A stretch of 64,000 bases of DNA from Thermoflexus sp. (lineage in GTDB: Bacteria; Chloroflexota; Anaerolineae; Aggregatilineales; Aggregatilineaceae), in NCBI GenBank assembly GCA_020724465.1, contig DYGX01000020.1, positions 1 to 64,000 on the forward strand, written 5' to 3'. The notes under the pieces were generated by a model that was not told the origin of the DNA, searched no databases, and worked only from the letters and a program-made list of their open reading frames with translations. A program made the translations under genes and the position numbers. Positions 8,861 to 18,838 of this stretch are shown here, one piece after another (the stretch's first letter is position 1; each line of letters starts with the position of its first letter).

Positions 8861-9643
8861 ATGCTTCGCCTCTATTCCTGGAACGTCAACGGCATCCGCG
8901 CCGCTCAGCGCAAAGGCTTTCTGGACTGGCTGGCGGCAGAGCAGCCCGACATCCTGGTCGTGCAGGAGACCAAAGCCTCGCCCGACCAGCTTGAGGAAAG
9001 CCTGCTCTTTCCCGACGGCTACCTGACCTATTGGGCGTCCGCGCAGCGCAAAGGCTACAGCGGCGTGGCGCTCTTCACCCGCACCGAGCCTGAGCGCGTC
9101 ATCATCGGGCTGGGCATCGACGAATACGACGCCGAGGGGCGCACCATCACCGCCGACTACGGCGATTTCGTGCTGGTCGGCGCATACTTCCCGAACGGCG
9201 GCATGAAAAACGAGCGCGTCCCGTTCAAGATGGCGTATAAGGCCGCCTTTCTGGACTATATCGAGCGCCTGCGCGCCGAAGGGCGCCCGATCATCTTCTG
9301 CGGCGACGTCAACACCGCGCACACCCCCATCGACCTGGCCCGCCCTGAGGAGAACGTGAACGTCACCGGCTTCCTGCCCGAAGAGCGCGCCTGGATCGAC
9401 CGCGTGCTGGAGCGCGGCTATCTCGATATCTTCCGCACGCTCTACCCCGACCGCACCGAGGCGTACACCTACTGGCCGTACTGGCGCAGCGCCCGCGAGC
9501 GCAACCTCGGCTGGCGCATCGACTACTTCTTCGTCACGCCGGACCTGCGCGCGCGCGTGCTCGATGCAGCGATTCACCCAGACGTGCAGGGGTCGGATCA
9601 CTGCCCGGTGAGTCTGAAGCTTAAGGCAGCAGAAAGCAGCTAG
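8861..9643 (+). CDS. xth: Exodeoxyribonuclease III (AP endonuclease)
   Basis: The 260-residue enzyme cleaves DNA at abasic sites and removes 3' blocks in base excision repair. All family motifs are visible: SWNVNGIRA (Asn), VVQETKA (metal-binding Glu), GDVNTAHTPID, and GSDHCPV with the catalytic His. The length is normal for ExoIII. ATG 8861 starts directly at the conserved MLRLYSWNVNG. The C-terminus runs into period-10 repeat sequence (KAAESS), and the stop TAG lies within an AGCTAGAAGC unit. Confidence 0.96.
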   Translation: MLRLYSWNVNGIRAAQRKGFLDWLAAEQPDILVVQETKASPDQLEESLLFPDGYLTYWASAQRKGYSGVALFTRTEPERVIIGLGIDEYDAEGRTITADYGDFVLVGAYFPNGGMKNERVPFKMAYKAAFLDYIERLRAEGRPIIFCGDVNTAHTPIDLARPEENVNVTGFLPEERAWIDRVLERGYLDIFRTLYPDRTEAYTYWPYWRSARERNLGWRIDYFFVTPDLRARVLDAAIHPDVQGSDHCPVSLKLKAAESS

Positions 9644-9668
9644 AAGCAGCCGGAAGCAACGGAAAGGC
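9625..9668 (+). repeat. Period-10 tandem repeat at the 3' end of xth
   Basis: Units of AGCAGNAARGC type (GGCAGCAGAA AGCAGCTAGA AGCAGCCGGA AGCAACGGAA) start inside the last codons of xth and continue past its stop codon. This is the same degenerate 10-bp unit found at about a dozen other gene ends in the window. Confidence 0.65.
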
Positions 9669-9784
9669 AGCGGGCAGGGCACGCCTGCGGCCGTTCGCTG
9701 CGCCTGTTGGCATCCCCTCGCCAACCAGCGTATGACCTACATACACCTGAGTATTCATTGGACGCTGGCTGGAGAGGACGCGCG

Positions 9785-10816
9785 GTGAAGACGGTATTCA
9801 AGCTGCTAAAGGAAACTTTCTCGGAATGGAAAGAGGACAAAGCCTCGCGGCTGGCGGCGGCGCTGTCCTACTACACGATCTTTTCGCTCGCGCCGCTGCT
9901 GCTGGTCACGATCACGGTAGTGGGCTTCGTGATGGAACCCGGCGACGTCAAGGGGGAACTATACGCCCAGATCCGCGATCTGGTGGGCGAGGACGGCGCC
10001 AGCATGATCGAAACGATGGTCGATAACGCCGCCGCGTCCGATGCGAAGGGCATCGCGGCGGTGGTCAGCGTGGTCACGCTGCTGCTTGGCGCGACGGGGG
10101 TTTTCAACGCGCTCAAGGACGCGCTTAACACCATCTGGAACGTGCAGCCCGCGCCGGGTCGCGGCCTGGCGGAGACGCTCAAGGACCGCCTGCTGTCGTT
10201 CTCGCTCATCCCGGCTATCGGTTTTTTGCTGCTGGTTTCGCTGATCGTGGACGCGGTGCTGGCGGCCCTGTCCAACTCCATGAGCGGGGTATTCCTCAAC
10301 GACGTGTGGGTGCAGACGATCCGGGTGGTCAGCCTGGTGGTGTCGTTCGGCGTCATCACGGTGCTGTTCGCAATCATCTACAAAGTGCTGCCGGACGCGC
10401 AGGTTGCCTGGCGCGACGTGTGGATCGGCGCGGCGGTGACCGCGCTGCTGTTCACGCTGGGCCGCTTCGCCATCGGGCTGTACATCGGCAACAGCAGCAC
10501 CGCCTCGGCCTTTGGCGCGGCGGGGTCGCTGATCGTGATCCTGCTGTGGATCTACTACGCGGCGCAGCTTTTGTTCTTCGGGGCGGAGTTCACGCAGGTC
10601 TACGCGCGGCGCCACGGCTCGAAGATCGTGCCCGAAGCCGGGGCGGAGCTGCTCACCGACGCGGCGCGCGCCGGGCAGGGCCTGTCCCCGCGCCAGCGGC
10701 GCGCCCCGCCCATCGCCGCGGCGACGTATGCGCAGAAGGGCAAGCCGCTCGGCTACGCGCTGACCGGGCTGGTGGCGTTCTTTCTGGGCGTGCTGGTCAA
10801 CCGCGGCGAGGAATAG
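9785..10816 (+). CDS. YihY/BrkB family inner-membrane protein
   Basis: The 343-residue protein has the YihY pattern: an N-terminal amphipathic segment with DKASRLAAALSYYTIFSLAPLLLV, about six membrane helices, and the conserved WIGAAVTALLFTLGRFAIGLYIG and ILLWIYYAAQLLFFGAEFTQVYARRHG near the end. The biochemical role of this family is not established; the old name 'RNase BN' is wrong. The GTG at 9785 has GGAGAGGA about 7 nt upstream, which I prefer to the in-frame start at 9707. The C-terminal tail of about 75 residues is basic and cytoplasmic, and ends in a further hydrophobic stretch (GYALTGLVAFFLGVLV). Confidence 0.9.
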   Translation: MKTVFKLLKETFSEWKEDKASRLAAALSYYTIFSLAPLLLVTITVVGFVMEPGDVKGELYAQIRDLVGEDGASMIETMVDNAAASDAKGIAAVVSVVTLLLGATGVFNALKDALNTIWNVQPAPGRGLAETLKDRLLSFSLIPAIGFLLLVSLIVDAVLAALSNSMSGVFLNDVWVQTIRVVSLVVSFGVITVLFAIIYKVLPDAQVAWRDVWIGAAVTALLFTLGRFAIGLYIGNSSTASAFGAAGSLIVILLWIYYAAQLLFFGAEFTQVYARRHGSKIVPEAGAELLTDAARAGQGLSPRQRRAPPIAAATYAQKGKPLGYALTGLVAFFLGVLVNRGEE

Positions 10817-10863
10817 CGTATAACGCCCTGGGCTGCGATTGCCGGACAGGAGAGCGAAGATCA

Positions 10864-11181
10864 ATGTACGGACTGCATGGCAAGTTTCGGGCGCATCCCG
10901 GCCAGCGCGACGCGCTGCTCGACGTCCTGCTCGACGCCGCCGGGCGTCTGCGCGAGCTGGACGGGTGCTACCTCTACGTGGTCAGCACCGCGCCGGACGA
11001 CCCGGACGGCATCTGGGTGACCGAGATCTGGCGCGACCAGGCCGCGCACCAGGCGTCGCTGGCGCATCCCGCCATCCAGGCGCTGATCACGGCGGGGCGC
11101 CCGCTCATCGCGGCGATGTCCGATCGCAGCGAGTTCACTCCCCTGGGCGGCAAGGGGCTGCCCGCCGGGGCCACGCGCTGA
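10864..11181 (+). CDS. Antibiotic biosynthesis monooxygenase (ABM)-fold protein
   Basis: This 105-residue protein has the dimeric alpha-beta ferredoxin-like ABM fold: MYGLHGKFRAHPGQRDALLDVLLDAA, CYLYVVSTAPDDPDGIWVTEIWRDQAAHQASLAHPAIQALI. Such proteins include quinol monooxygenases (YgiN type) and many of unknown role. An AGGAG site lies 9 nt upstream. It follows the YihY gene by 47 nt and may be co-transcribed. A GC-rich hairpin repeat starts 11 nt after its stop. Confidence 0.85.
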   Translation: MYGLHGKFRAHPGQRDALLDVLLDAAGRLRELDGCYLYVVSTAPDDPDGIWVTEIWRDQAAHQASLAHPAIQALITAGRPLIAAMSDRSEFTPLGGKGLPAGATR

Positions 11182-11192
11182 TTGTCTGTTTT

Positions 11193-11298
11193 CCCCTCGC
11201 CCCAAACCCCTCTCCCTCTTGCGACTGCGTCGCGGGGCGAGGGGCTTTTTGTGCCGCGCGCCCCGCGTGCGAGGGAGAAGGGGCCGGGGGATGAGGGG
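11193..11298 (+). repeat. GC-rich two-hairpin 3'-end repeat, copy 3
   Basis: The element begins CCCCTCGCCCCAAACCCCTC, 11 nt after the ABM gene stop codon, and shows both hairpins in the sense orientation shared by all copies. Confidence 0.75.
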
Positions 11299-11351
11299 CA
11301 GCATCCCCCTCTTGCCCAATAAAACAGATTGTGATATATTTTATTTGACGA

Positions 11352-11394
11352 TTGTGCGATTTTTCACGCGCCAGATTTGTTCGCTTTTTCACAA
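11352..11394 (+). promoter_or_regulatory. Two candidate Rex- or CRP-like operators upstream of ndh
   Basis: Within an AT-rich island (11320-11400) two 18-bp sites lie 25 bp apart: TTGTGCGATTTTTCACGC (11352-11369) and TTGTTCGCTTTTTCACAA (11377-11394). Both resemble the Rex operator TTGTGAANNNNTTCACAA. They also fit the CRP-type TGTGA-N6-TCACA pattern, so the regulator cannot be named. The sites precede a type II NADH dehydrogenase, a known kind of Rex target in Bacillus. Confidence 0.45.
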
Positions 11395-11432
11395 AGCGGC
11401 AGACGGAAGCGCGAGAAAGGAGACCGGCGGCC

Positions 11433-12773
11433 ATGCTGCACACTCACCGTCCCCGCGTTCTGATCATCGGCGCCGGATTTGGCGGCCTCAACGCCGCGCG
11501 CGTCCTGGCCGGGCGCGAGGTCGACGTGTTGATCGTTGACCGGCAGAACTATCACCTCTTCTCGCCCCTGCTCTACCAGGTGGCGACGGCCGGCCTGGAG
11601 CCGGGCGAGATTGCCTCGCCGGTGCGCGGCATCTTCCACGATGCGGGCAACATCCGCTTTCTGCTGGGCGAGGTCCAGGCCATTGACACGGCGGCGCGCC
11701 GCGTCACCATCCGCAGCAAGCACGGCGCGCGCCAGGAAGCCTACGACTATCTGATCGTCGCGGCAGGCAGCCAGACGCACACCTTCGGGCTGGATCAGGT
11801 GCGTGTGCACGGCTACGGCCTGAAGACGCTGGCCGACGGCGTGGTGCTGCGCAACCACGTGCTGAAGAACTTCGAGCGGGCCGCCTGGACCGACGACCCG
11901 CTCCAGCGCGAAGCCCTGACGACCATCGTCGTGGTGGGCGGCGGTCCGACCGGGCTGGAAACCGCCGGGGCGTTCCAGGAACTGCTCGACCACGTGCTGC
12001 GCAAAGAATACGCCGGGTCGCTGGGCGACACGCCGGGCCGCGTGATCCTGGTCGAGCGGCGCGATCACCTGCTGCCCACCTACCCGCCCCGGCTGCAACG
12101 CGCGGCCCGGCGCCAGCTTGAGAGCCTGGGCGTCGAGGTGGTGCTGGGCGAGTCGGTGGTCGAGGTGACCGAGGACTGCGTCCGGCTGAGCGGCGGGCGC
12201 GCCATCCCCACCCGCACGCTGATCTGGGCGGCGGGCGTCAAGGCGTCGCCGCTGGCGGAGATGCTCGGCGTGCCGCTGGACGTGTCCGGGCGCGTGCCGG
12301 TCACGGCGGCGCTGCAGGTCATCGGCCTGCGCGATGTCTACGTGGTGGGCGATATGGCCTACCTGGAAGACGACCGCGGCCAGCCCTATCCGATGGTGAT
12401 CCCTGTCGCCAAGCAGCAGGGGGAGCTTGCGGCGCGCAACATCCTGCGGCGCGTCGCGGGCGAGCCGCAGCGCGCCTTCCGCTACCACGACCGCGGCCTG
12501 ATGGCGACCATTGGCCGCAGCCGCGCCGTGGCGTGGATCTACTACCGGCTGCAGCTCACCGGCTTCGTGGCGTGGATCGCCTGGCTGGGGCTGCACCTGA
12601 TCACGCTGATGGGCTTCCGCAACCGGCTGAACGTCTTCGTCAACTGGGTGTGGAACTATCTGACCTATGACCGGTCGGTGCGCATCATCCTGGAGCACAG
12701 CGCGCGCGACGCCGAGCCACTCGACCCCTGGGCCGAGCCGCGCGAGCACATCCCGGCGCGCAAAACGGCATGA
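11433..12773 (+). CDS. ndh: Type II NADH:quinone oxidoreductase (NDH-2)
   Basis: The 446-residue flavoprotein passes electrons from NADH to quinone at the membrane surface without pumping protons. It has an N-terminal FAD-binding GxGxxG (VLIIGAGFGGLNAA), the family segment NYHLFSPLLYQVATAGLEPGEIA, a second nucleotide-binding site (VVVGGGPTGLETAG, residue about 168) and the C-terminal FAD contact DVYVVGDMAYL. The last 90 residues contain hydrophobic or aromatic stretches (GFVAWIAWLGLHLITLMGF) likely used for membrane contact. ATG 11433 has AAAGGAG upstream. Expression may respond to redox or other signals through the two palindromic sites 40-80 nt upstream. Confidence 0.93.
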   Translation: MLHTHRPRVLIIGAGFGGLNAARVLAGREVDVLIVDRQNYHLFSPLLYQVATAGLEPGEIASPVRGIFHDAGNIRFLLGEVQAIDTAARRVTIRSKHGARQEAYDYLIVAAGSQTHTFGLDQVRVHGYGLKTLADGVVLRNHVLKNFERAAWTDDPLQREALTTIVVVGGGPTGLETAGAFQELLDHVLRKEYAGSLGDTPGRVILVERRDHLLPTYPPRLQRAARRQLESLGVEVVLGESVVEVTEDCVRLSGGRAIPTRTLIWAAGVKASPLAEMLGVPLDVSGRVPVTAALQVIGLRDVYVVGDMAYLEDDRGQPYPMVIPVAKQQGELAARNILRRVAGEPQRAFRYHDRGLMATIGRSRAVAWIYYRLQLTGFVAWIAWLGLHLITLMGFRNRLNVFVNWVWNYLTYDRSVRIILEHSARDAEPLDPWAEPREHIPARKTA

Positions 12774-12827
12774 GGTCGCAGCGGGCGGCGCCGGAGTCGC
12801 CCGGCAGACAGGCGCAAAGGCCAAACG

Positions 12828-12855
12828 GCGGGGCGATCCAGGCGGATCGCCCCGC
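12828..12855. terminator. Bidirectional hairpin between convergent genes
   Basis: A perfect 12-bp stem (GCGGGGCGATCC / GGATCGCCCCGC) with a 4-nt loop lies between the ends of ndh and the convergent gene at 12861. A near-identical stem recurs at 52097-52126. Confidence 0.7.
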
Positions 12856-12860
12856 GCGCG

Positions 12861-13748
12861 TCACTGGCAGAGCAGCGCGGCAGCCGCCGGGCCAGTCGTC
12901 GGGATGGGATACTGGTGGATCAGCAGCCAGGTTTCGTTCACACTGGCGATCAGGTTGGCCCGGCCGAGCGAGAGCGTGGCGCTTTTGGCGACCTCGCAGG
13001 CGTCTTTGAGGACCGCGTCGGCCTCGTTCAGGTTCCCGATGTTGGCTTCGGAGCGCGCCCAAAACAGGTACTGGTTGACGCCGTAATACCGCTTCAATTC
13101 CTCATCGACCGCCATCTGCTCAACAAGCTGCTGGATCGCCTCATACTCGCGGCGGCCGTCTTCCACGCGGCTCGGCTGGGTGAAGAGGAACGCGGCGTAC
13201 ATATTGCGCGCGCGTCCGGTGGCGTAGTCGCTCGCGCCCGCGGCAGAGTCGATGGCCAGCCGGTAGTAGCGCTCGGCGGTGGCGAGGTCCCCTGTCGAGG
13301 CGAAGCCCGCCGCCATTGTCGCGTAGTCCGCCCAGCCGACTTCATCCGGGATCTCGCGGGCCAGATCGGCGGCCTGCGCGAGCAGCGCGGTGTTTTGCAG
13401 GTCGAACGTGTTGTAGGCCTGGCGCGAAAATTCGCGCATTTGCAGGTTGTTGGGGTTGCTCTGGATCTGCTGGAAGATGTCGATCTGCTGCGCCTGGATT
13501 TGCAGGTAACGATCCAGCGTGTCGGTCAGCTGCTGGCGCTGGTCGCGGGCGGCCTGTTTCTGGCTGGTGTTGAGCGAGATGACCAGCGAGATCACGGCGA
13601 TGGCGATGGTCAACAGCTCGTTCCAGGAATGCGGCAGAAAGCGCGCCAGCGCTTTGGGGACCGACACCCACCGGGAAGCCGGGGGCGCGCCGTCTGGCGC
13701 TTCTTCGCCGGGCAGCGGGGCCTGATCGCGTGCCAGTTCTTGCGTCAT
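12861..13748 (-). CDS. Membrane-anchored TPR-like hypothetical protein
   Basis: The 295-residue protein has a Pro/Glu-rich N-terminus, one membrane helix (about residues 40-57, LLTIAIAVISLVISLNTS), a coiled region (QKQAARDQRQQLTDTLDRYLQIQAQQIDIFQQIQ) and then helical repeats of TPR type (TGDLATAERYYRLAIDSA; IGNLNEADAVLKDACEVA). TPR proteins scaffold other proteins. I cannot assign a partner. ATG 13748 has GAGGAA 5 nt upstream; the longer open frame reaching 14153 overlaps the divergent MoxR gene and is not coding. It is divergent from the MoxR/VWA pair, which may share its promoter region. Confidence 0.7.
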   Translation of the reverse strand: MTQELARDQAPLPGEEAPDGAPPASRWVSVPKALARFLPHSWNELLTIAIAVISLVISLNTSQKQAARDQRQQLTDTLDRYLQIQAQQIDIFQQIQSNPNNLQMREFSRQAYNTFDLQNTALLAQAADLAREIPDEVGWADYATMAAGFASTGDLATAERYYRLAIDSAAGASDYATGRARNMYAAFLFTQPSRVEDGRREYEAIQQLVEQMAVDEELKRYYGVNQYLFWARSEANIGNLNEADAVLKDACEVAKSATLSLGRANLIASVNETWLLIHQYPIPTTGPAAAALLCQ

Positions 13749-13980
13749 GGGAAGTTCCTCATATGCGCACGGCGTTTTCCGGTATGATATTTTTAATCCA
13801 GAGATTTGTAAACCACTTACCGCACGACGCCGGGCGAAAATAGGGGTCGCCGGGCGCGGCCCTTTCGTTGATATAATTGACCTTAATCGGACAAACCCAG
13901 CCGGGCCTGCCCGGCGGATCGCGACCGTAGGGGCCGTGGTCACCCGCCCAGTATCGAAAGTTAGCTGAGGAGACGATGGG

Positions 13981-14890
<910 letters not shown>

Positions 14891-14910
<20 letters not shown>

Positions 14911-16279
14911 GTTCATCGCGGCGCTGCGAGCGGCGGGCGTGCGCGTCTCGATGGCCGAGAGCCAGGACGCCTGGCGCGCCATCGAGCGGCTTGGCGTGCG
15001 CGATCGCGATACGTTCCGCCTCAGTCTGCGCGCCACGCTGGTCAAAGACGCCGACGCGCTGCCCACCTTCGAGGCGCTCTTCCCGCTCTATTTTGGCTCT
15101 GGCACGCCCCCGCTGGGCAATCCGCAGGCCGGGCTGACGCCGGAACAGCAGCAGATGCTGCGCGAATTGCTCGAGCAGATGATGCGCGATCTGGCGCGCC
15201 AGCTTCAGCAGCTTCTGGAGTGGCTGTTCAGCGGGCGCGGCCCCAGCGAAGAAGACCTGCAACAGCTTGCCCAGCAAACCGGGATGGACCCCAGCCGCTA
15301 TCCCTCGCCCGCCAGCGCGCGGCGCCTGGCCCGGCGGATGCTGGATTTGCTTGGCTGGGACCAGCTTCAAGATCTGCTCGATCAGATCTGGGAAGCCCTG
15401 GCCGAGGCGGGCATGGACCCGCGCGCCATCGAGCAGCTTCAGCAGCAGGTGGGCGAGAACGCCGACCGCTTGGCCGACCAGCTCGGCGAGTTCGCCGGGC
15501 AGCAGGTTCGCGAGCAACGCGTCGAGCAAGCGCGCCGTCGCTCGCCCCGCGATCTGCTCGACCGCCCGCTGAACCAGCTCAGCAGCGAGGATATGGACGC
15601 CCTGCGCGAGCAGGTCCGGCGGCTGGCGGCCCGTCTGCGCAGCCGGGCCGCCCTGCGTCACAAGCGCGGCAAGCAGGGCAAGCTGGACCCCAAAGCCACG
15701 CTGCGCGCGAACCTGCGCTATCACGGCGTCCCGTTCGACATGCGCTTCCGGCAGCGGAAGCTCAAGCCCAAGCTGGTCGTGATCCTGGACGTCAGCACAT
15801 CCATGCGCCCGGTGGTCGAGTTCTTCCTGCGGCTGCTCTACGAGCTGCAAGACCAGGTGCAGAAGACGCGCAGCTTCGCCTTTGTCGATCACCTCGAAGA
15901 CGTGACCGGCGACCTGCAAAGCCACCGCCTGGACGACGCGATCGCGCTGGTGCTGACCAAGCTGCCCGCCGGGCACTACAACACCGACCTGGGCCGCAGC
16001 CTGCGCCAGCTTGAGGCGGCGCACCTGGACGCGCTCGACCGCCGCACGACGCTGATCGTGCTGGGCGACGCCCGCAACAACTTCAACGACCCGGCGCTGG
16101 ACACCTTCGGCCGGCTGTGCCGCCGCGCCCGCCGCGTGATCTGGCTCAACCCGGAGCATCCGGCTCAGTGGGGCAGCGGCGACAGCGACATGCTGGACTA
16201 CGCCCCGCTGTGCAGCGCCGTCTTCCAGACGCGCAGCCTGAGCCAGCTCGCCGACGCGGTGGACCGGATCCTGGGCTGA
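14891..16279 (+). CDS. VWA domain protein, CoxE-like partner of MoxR
   Basis: The 462-residue protein starts inside the MoxR gene. Its N-terminal half is helical and Gln/Arg-rich (residues about 70-240); the C-terminal half is a VWA domain with the metal site VVILDVSTSMRP (about residue 295, DxSxS). The pairing with MoxR is the hallmark of chaperone systems such as CoxD/CoxE or RavA/ViaA. No client enzyme is adjacent, so the target is unknown. Confidence 0.9.
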
Positions 16280-16295
16280 GGGGGAAAACGCCCCC

Positions 16296-17483
16296 TCATC
16301 CCCCAGGCGCATCTCCGGTGACGCCGCGCCATACCGCGTCGAGCGCCTGAAGCGTCAGCAGGTTGCGCAGCGGGAAGCCGGTCCGCAGGTTGGCGGGGGT
16401 GGCGAAGTCGCCCGCGCCTGTCAGCGGACCGCTGAGATGAAAACCATCCGCCGCGATGCCGTGATCGGGCAGCGGCTCCAGCGCCCGCCACAGGTTGATC
16501 AGCGGCAGGTTGTAGTCCTGCGCGACGCGCACCACGATCTGGTTGTAGAGGATCGACCGCTCCGGCAGGGCCAGATGGCGCGGGAAGGTGCTGAGGATGG
16601 GGACGATCCCCGCCTGCATCGTCTCGACCGCCACGCGGCGCAGGCTCCGGTCGAACTGCTCGGCGTCGAGCGCCAGCAGGTCGTTGGTGCCGAACATGAT
16701 CACCGCGAAGGCGGGGTTGCGCAGGCGGTATTCGCAGGCCAGAGGCGACTCGCCCGGCTGGCAGGCGTTCGGGTTGGCCCACAGCGGGTCGAGGACCGCC
16801 GCCGCGTTCATGCCGTTGTGCGCGGCGCGCGTCAGCACGTTGAACGACGCGCCGAAAAGGTCGATCACCGGCTGGAGCGCGCTGTAGTCCCCCAGTTTGT
16901 AGCGCCCTTCCCCGAAGGGGTGCAGGAAGACATAGCCGACCGAGTTGCAGTCACCCACCTTGGCGACGGCGCGCGGGTCGCGCCCCCGCGCCTGCCCCTG
17001 GCGGTAGATGCGGCGGGCGGTGTCGGTCGCTTCCGGGATCAGCGGGTAGGCGTCCAGGTCGATCCGCGCCGCCAGGGCGCGCACCACGTCCCCTGCGCCG
17101 TACATCTCCACGATCTCGTACTGCGGCAGCGTTTCCGGCGGCAGCGCGGCGGCGGCCTCATCCAGCGGCGCGTCGCTGACCGGCAGGCGATCGACCGCGA
17201 ACCCGGCGCGGAAGGTCACATAACCGGACGCCACCCACCCGCGCACGCCCCGATCCACCGCGACGGCCAGCAGCCAGCCGTAGTCAGAACTGCGCGCCAG
17301 CAAAGCGAGCGCGGTCCCCGGCTGGAACTGATTGAGGACGGCGTAACCCGTTCCCGGCCCGGCGCGCACGTTGATCAGGGCGGTCGTCCAGGCGTCGGGG
17401 TCGGATTGAGCGCGGGCGCCGGCCAGCGGCGCGAGCAGCAACGCGGTGAGGATCAGCAGGCAAAGCGGGCGGCGCGTGTTCAT
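16296..17483 (-). CDS. Secreted SH3-SGNH-like protein with Cys at the catalytic Ser position (paralogue A)
   Basis: The 395-residue protein has a signal peptide (MNTRRPLCLLILTALLLAPLAGARA), a bacterial SH3-like module (INVRAGPGTGYAVLNQFQPGTALALLARS) and an SGNH-hydrolase-like domain. Block I reads KVGDCNSVG, so Cys179 replaces the usual Ser. Block III IMFGTND and block V DGFHL are intact. A conserved CQPGESPLACE segment may form a disulfide. SGNH enzymes are esterases or deacetylases; with Cys the protein may be a thiol-based enzyme, a weak one or a binding protein. Three close paralogues lie at 23627, 24804 and 26850. The stop is 17 nt from the VWA gene end (convergent). Confidence 0.75.
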   Translation of the reverse strand: MNTRRPLCLLILTALLLAPLAGARAQSDPDAWTTALINVRAGPGTGYAVLNQFQPGTALALLARSSDYGWLLAVAVDRGVRGWVASGYVTFRAGFAVDRLPVSDAPLDEAAAALPPETLPQYEIVEMYGAGDVVRALAARIDLDAYPLIPEATDTARRIYRQGQARGRDPRAVAKVGDCNSVGYVFLHPFGEGRYKLGDYSALQPVIDLFGASFNVLTRAAHNGMNAAAVLDPLWANPNACQPGESPLACEYRLRNPAFAVIMFGTNDLLALDAEQFDRSLRRVAVETMQAGIVPILSTFPRHLALPERSILYNQIVVRVAQDYNLPLINLWRALEPLPDHGIAADGFHLSGPLTGAGDFATPANLRTGFPLRNLLTLQALDAVWRGVTGDAPGG

Positions 17484-17503
17484 GGCGCGAGAGTGTACCA
17501 CAA

Positions 17504-17688
17504 GAGCGAAAAGCAGCGAAAAGCAGCTAAAAACAGCTAAAAGCAGCTAAAAACAGCGAAGAACAGCGAAAAGCAGTAAGAAACAGCTAGAAACAGTAAA
17601 GCGCCTTCCGCGGCTCTCCGCTGTCTTTAACTGCCCTTTGCTGCCCTTGCTGTCTTTTGCTGCTCTTTGCTGTCTTCGCTACGGTATC
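17504..17688. repeat. Period-10 repeats between two SGNH genes
   Basis: From 17504 to about 17600 the plus strand reads AGCGAAA AGCAGCTAAAAACAGC-type units upstream of paralogue A. From about 17625 to 17688 it reads the opposite orientation (GCTGCCCTTGCTGTCTTTTG type) and runs into the stop codon of the gene at 17679. The two blocks are roughly complementary and could form a long imperfect hairpin. Confidence 0.65.
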
Positions 17689-18821
17689 GGCAACTGCTCC
17701 GCCAGCGCCGCCGAGCAGTCTGGCGTCAGGTGAACCGGGCTGTCGGTGTAGCACGCGGCGTCGGGCAGCGTGTCCCACAGATCGATCAGAGTCCACCCGG
17801 CGGACTGCGCCTCGTCCGCCAGCCACGCGCGATAAGCGTCGTAGGCCCAGCGCGGATAGAAGGCGTTGTAGCGCACGTCGCTGTTGGCGCCCTGGCTGAT
17901 GAAGATCGGCTCGTTGACCAGGATGACCGGCACATCCCCAGCCCGCGCGATCCCGGCGTGCAGAATGTCGAAGGCCAGATCGTCGCGCTCCAGCTCGCCG
18001 GGCGCGAAGCCGCGCCACGTCTCGTCGGCGCGAAGATCGACCGCGCGCGGCGTGTAATCGCCATACGCCTGATCGACCCCCGTCAGCGCCCAGGCCACGC
18101 CGTATAGTTGCAGGCGCAGCAGGTCGGCCAGGTCGCGCCGCCGCCCGACGATGGTCTCGCCCCAGAAGTCCGGCTCCACAAAGCGCGGATCGTCGGGGTT
18201 CTGCGCCAGGCCGTAGCGGCGGATCAGGTCACGCACCGGGGCGGGGTTGTTTTGCAGGATGGCGGAGTCAAGCTGGTCGCGCCGGGCGAACGATTCGAGC
18301 GTGACCAGCCACACGATCAGGTCCGGCGGCGGCTCGCGGTCCAGCGCCGCGTCGAGCAGCGTCAGGTCTTTGAGCAGCGACATGGTCGGATAGCCCAGGT
18401 TGTAGGCGCGCACCGGGCGGCCGTCCGCCGCGCGCAGGCCGCGCCGGTCGATCTGCCCGGCGAGCGTGTCATCCGGCTCGAGCAGGATGCCCCACACGGA
18501 CGAATCGCCGACCAGCAGCACGCGGAACGCGCCATCGCCCGCCCCGGCCAGCTGGTGCGAGGCGAGCATGGCCGGGATGTTGTAGAGGCTGAGGTTGTAC
18601 GACTCGGCGGGGTTCTCGCCGTAGGGCAGGCGGGCGCGCCCCGGCAGCACGAAGTTGTAGGCCGAGAGCCGCCCCAGCGCGGGCAGCGGCGCCAGCAGGG
18701 CGAAGGCGACGTTGAGCGCGGCGAACAGGATCGCCGCCTTGATCACCACGCGGGCCACAAACCCCCAGGTGAACGGGCGCGGCGGGTTATAGAGCCAGGT
18801 GAAGGGGGGCGACGGTTGCAT
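17679..18821 (-). CDS. Membrane-anchored SGNH/GDSL-like hydrolase
   Basis: The 380-residue protein has an N-terminal membrane anchor (about residues 25-48, VVIKAAILFAALNVAFALL) and an extracytoplasmic SGNH-like domain with a canonical block I, LLVGDSSVWG (Ser), and a late DSPVHLT that could be block V. It resembles the AlgX/DltD-type hydrolases that acetylate or hydrolyse envelope polymers. It is not close to the four SH3-SGNH paralogues. Its start is 18 nt after the stop of the histidine kinase gene, suggesting one transcript. Confidence 0.7.
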   Translation of the reverse strand: MQPSPPFTWLYNPPRPFTWGFVARVVIKAAILFAALNVAFALLAPLPALGRLSAYNFVLPGRARLPYGENPAESYNLSLYNIPAMLASHQLAGAGDGAFRVLLVGDSSVWGILLEPDDTLAGQIDRRGLRAADGRPVRAYNLGYPTMSLLKDLTLLDAALDREPPPDLIVWLVTLESFARRDQLDSAILQNNPAPVRDLIRRYGLAQNPDDPRFVEPDFWGETIVGRRRDLADLLRLQLYGVAWALTGVDQAYGDYTPRAVDLRADETWRGFAPGELERDDLAFDILHAGIARAGDVPVILVNEPIFISQGANSDVRYNAFYPRWAYDAYRAWLADEAQSAGWTLIDLWDTLPDAACYTDSPVHLTPDCSAALAEQLPIP

Positions 18822-18838
18822 GAACGACCTCGGCGCGC

